This document shows, piece after piece, positions 7,822 to 8,540 of a DNA stretch of 8,540 nt. The stretch is taken from the NCBI GenBank assembly GCA_947480815.1, contig CANKEA010000043.1, forward strand, positions 1 to 8,540, read 5' to 3'. Under the pieces are notes generated by a model. That model had not been told where the DNA came from and made no database searches. It saw nothing but the letters and a program-made list of their open reading frames with translations. The number at the start of each line of letters is the position of its first letter. Within the stretch, counting starts at the first letter, position 1. The DNA is from Caulobacterales bacterium. GTDB taxonomy: Bacteria; Pseudomonadota; Alphaproteobacteria; Caulobacterales; Caulobacteraceae. The translations under genes and the position numbers were made by a program.

Positions 7822-7852
7822 CCTCGCGCTTTCGCGAGGGCCCCCATAGGGG
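7822..7852. repeat. Two tandem dyads at the hup transcription start
   Basis: CCTCGCG 7822-7828 and CGCGAGG 7833-7839 form a perfect 7-bp inverted repeat around CTTT. CCCC 7842-7845 and GGGG 7849-7852 form a second around ATA. The first straddles the predicted start of transcription, so it is placed where an operator would be. No T-run follows, so it is not a convincing terminator for lon. Confidence 0.6.
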
Positions 7853-7870
7853 CGACGTCACCAATAGGCT

Positions 7871-7875
7871 GGGAG
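7871..7875 (+). promoter_or_regulatory. Orphan Shine-Dalgarno sequence of hup
   Basis: GGGAG at 7871-7875 is a strong ribosome site. Nine bases after it (from 7885) the HU-like reading begins with ACA ACC AAG GCC GAG (TTKAE), but no ATG, GTG or TTG stands there. The site shows where translation of hup used to begin or would begin in an intact sequence. Confidence 0.6.
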
Positions 7876-7884
7876 ACTCTCGCG

Positions 7885-8155
7885 ACAACCAAGGCCGAGT
7901 TAGTAAACGCGACTGGCGAAAGCCGGTTTGACCAAGGATCAAGCCAAGGGTGATCTGGAGGCCTTTATGGCCGCCGTGACCCAGTCTTTGAAGGCTTGGG
8001 CTGAAGTTCGGCTGGTCGGATTTGGCAGCTTCGTGACTGTGAAACGCGCCGCGGGGGCGGCCCGCAACCCGCGCACGGGCGAGGCCGTCATGCGCCCTGC
8101 CTCCAACACTGCCCGATTCCGCGTCGGGGATGGCCTCAAGAGCGCGCTGAACTGA
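7885..8155 (+). pseudogene. hup: HU family DNA-binding protein, disrupted at the 5' end
   Basis: HU is a small dimeric nucleoid protein that bends DNA. The 3' part (from 7913) reads LAKAGLTKDQAKGDLEAF, then VRLVGFGSF, the arm motif ARNPRTGE with the DNA-intercalating Pro, RPASNTARFRVG and the end LKSALN, with stop TGA. This is a clear HU C-terminus of normal length. The N-terminal part, TTKAELVNA, lies in another frame (7885-7911), and the two frames join at about 7909-7914 with a net shift of minus two or plus one base. The start codon expected just before 7885 is also missing and no start exists upstream in that frame. The only in-frame start in the intact part is TTG 7928, without a clear ribosome site; it would give 75 residues lacking helix 1, which is needed for the HU dimer core. 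LKAWAEVRL has Trp where Gly is usual. Either a pseudogene or sequence errors; the family call is certain. Confidence 0.75.
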
Positions 8156-8198
8156 TCAGCCAAGGCGGAGGAGGGCACCTTGCCGCCCTCGGCTGATC
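8154..8198 (+). terminator. Long hairpin at the hup 3' end
   Basis: GATCAGCC 8154-8161, which overlaps the hup stop codon, pairs perfectly with GGCTGATC 8191-8198. Continuing inward, GAGGGC 8171-8176 pairs with GCCCTC 8185-8190, giving 14 pairs with one 9-base bulge on the 5' side. GGCGG 8164-8168 with CCGCC 8183-8187 is an alternative inner stem. There is no immediate T-run (TTTT only at 8214-8217), so it may act as a factor-dependent end or protect the 3' end of the mRNA. Confidence 0.5.
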
Positions 8199-8258
8199 CC
8201 AGCATTGGCTTAGTTTTGCATTTGCGCCCGGGCACGATATGGAAGCCTCCACGAAGAC

Positions 8259-8333
8259 GGGCGGCTAGCTCAGCGGTAGAGCGTCTCCTTTACACGGAGA
8301 GGGTCGGGGGTTCGATCCCCTCGCCGCCCACCA
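8259..8333 (+). tRNA. tRNA-Val (anticodon UAC)
   Basis: The full cloverleaf is readable. The acceptor stem is GGGCGGC 8259-8265 with GCCGCCC 8323-8329. The D stem is GCTC 8268-8271 with GAGC 8279-8282. The anticodon stem is TCTCC 8284-8288 with GGAGA 8296-8300 around TTTACAC, anticodon TAC at 8291-8293. The T stem is GGGGG 8306-8310 with CCCTC 8318-8322 (one G-T pair) around TTCGATC. The discriminator base is A8330 and CCA is encoded at 8331-8333. This tRNA reads GUA and, with wobble, other Val codons. No clear promoter stands in front of it, so it may be made from the hup transcript. Confidence 0.97.
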
Positions 8334-8346
8334 ACTTGCGTCTCGT

Positions 8347-8375
8347 GCTCGCCCCTTAGCGGCAGCCGAGCGTTT
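8347..8375 (+). terminator. Possible weak terminator after tRNA-Val
   Basis: GCTCG 8347-8351 pairs with CGAGC 8367-8371, with a few more pairs possible inside (CC with GG), and is followed by GTTT. It is placed 14 bases after the tRNA. The short stem and short T-run make it a weak candidate. Confidence 0.3.
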
Positions 8376-8466
8376 AGAGGCGTGGCGCGCGTGACCTTAA
8401 TCCGTTGCCGTAACCAGAATCGTGAGGGCGTTGCCTCCGACTCATCCCGCCGAGGGCCTTAAGCGC

Positions 8467-8529
8467 ACCCCCCTTGAAACGATCCTGAAGGCCACACCCC
8501 TCAAAGTTAGTGGCAATCTAGGGGGGGGT
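8467..8529. repeat. Nested inverted repeat with C6 and G8 runs
   Basis: ACCCCCC at 8467-8473 can pair with GGGGGGT at 8523-8529. Inside it, GCCAC 8491-8495 pairs with GTGGC 8510-8514. The G-run at 8521-8528 is eight bases long. The rest of 8334-8540 holds no gene I can support; the longest readings are short and show no known motif. Confidence 0.45.
8473..8502 (+). promoter_or_regulatory. Weak sigma-32-like promoter candidate
   Basis: CTTGAAA at 8473-8479, preceded by a C-run as in the extended sigma-32 -35 element, is followed 17 bases later by CCCCTC at 8497-8502, a partial match to CCCCATnT. It would drive a gene beyond the right edge. The spacing is at the long end and the -10 is imperfect. 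Confidence 0.25.
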
Positions 8530-8540
8530 CTGCGGTCTAG

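Noticed and set aside
8205..8240. Promoter for tRNA-Val (TTGGCT or TTGCAT with CGATAT)
   Set aside because: Spacings of 24 and 13 bases do not fit a sigma-70 promoter and the -10 match is poor.
1..8540. CRISPR array, transposon ends, toxin-antitoxin or defence genes
   Set aside because: No regular repeat-spacer pattern, transposase motif, or small gene pair could be found on either strand.

Overview
The window is GC-rich bacterial chromosome, most likely from an alphaproteobacterium of the order Caulobacterales (Caulobacter, Phenylobacterium or a relative). The main evidence is gene order. A ClpP peptidase gene, a HAD-family phosphatase on the opposite strand (cicA in Caulobacter crescentus), clpX, lon, a hup-type gene for the DNA-bending protein HU and a tRNA-Val lie in a row, which closely resembles the protease locus I recall from C. 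crescentus. This assignment rests on gene order and protein resemblance read by eye; no search was run.

Left part (1-2580): the window opens inside clpP (3' half only, catalytic Ser lost upstream). It converges on cicA, whose stop lies 26 bases beyond that of clpP. A non-coding stretch of about 310 bases with overlapping inverted repeats then leads into a complete clpX of 419 codons, which ends at a good intrinsic terminator. ClpX unfolds substrates and feeds them to ClpP, so the two genes encode one protease although cicA separates them.

Middle part (2581-5095): one large TonB-dependent outer-membrane receptor gene with a signal peptide, TonB box and plug sits between clpX and lon. It has no obvious functional link to protein quality control and looks like an accessory gene lodged in a core block.

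Right part (5096-8540): lon (800 codons) is preceded by a heat-shock-type promoter candidate and a GC-rich leader whose segments can pair in mutually exclusive ways. After lon comes a strong sigma-70-type promoter, two tandem dyads and a good Shine-Dalgarno sequence, and then an HU gene that cannot be read as one intact frame. The expected ATG is absent, the reading frame is broken after about nine codons, and a few usually conserved residues have changed. A long hairpin follows, then tRNA-Val(UAC) with encoded CCA, then about 200 bases without a gene.

Most of the window is ordinary core genome. I see no CRISPR array, transposon, phage or defence system. The points most worth checking are the damaged hup gene (pseudogene or sequence error), the alternative pairings in the lon and clpX leaders, the receptor insertion, and the fact that all five intact genes end in the tetranucleotide CTAG.
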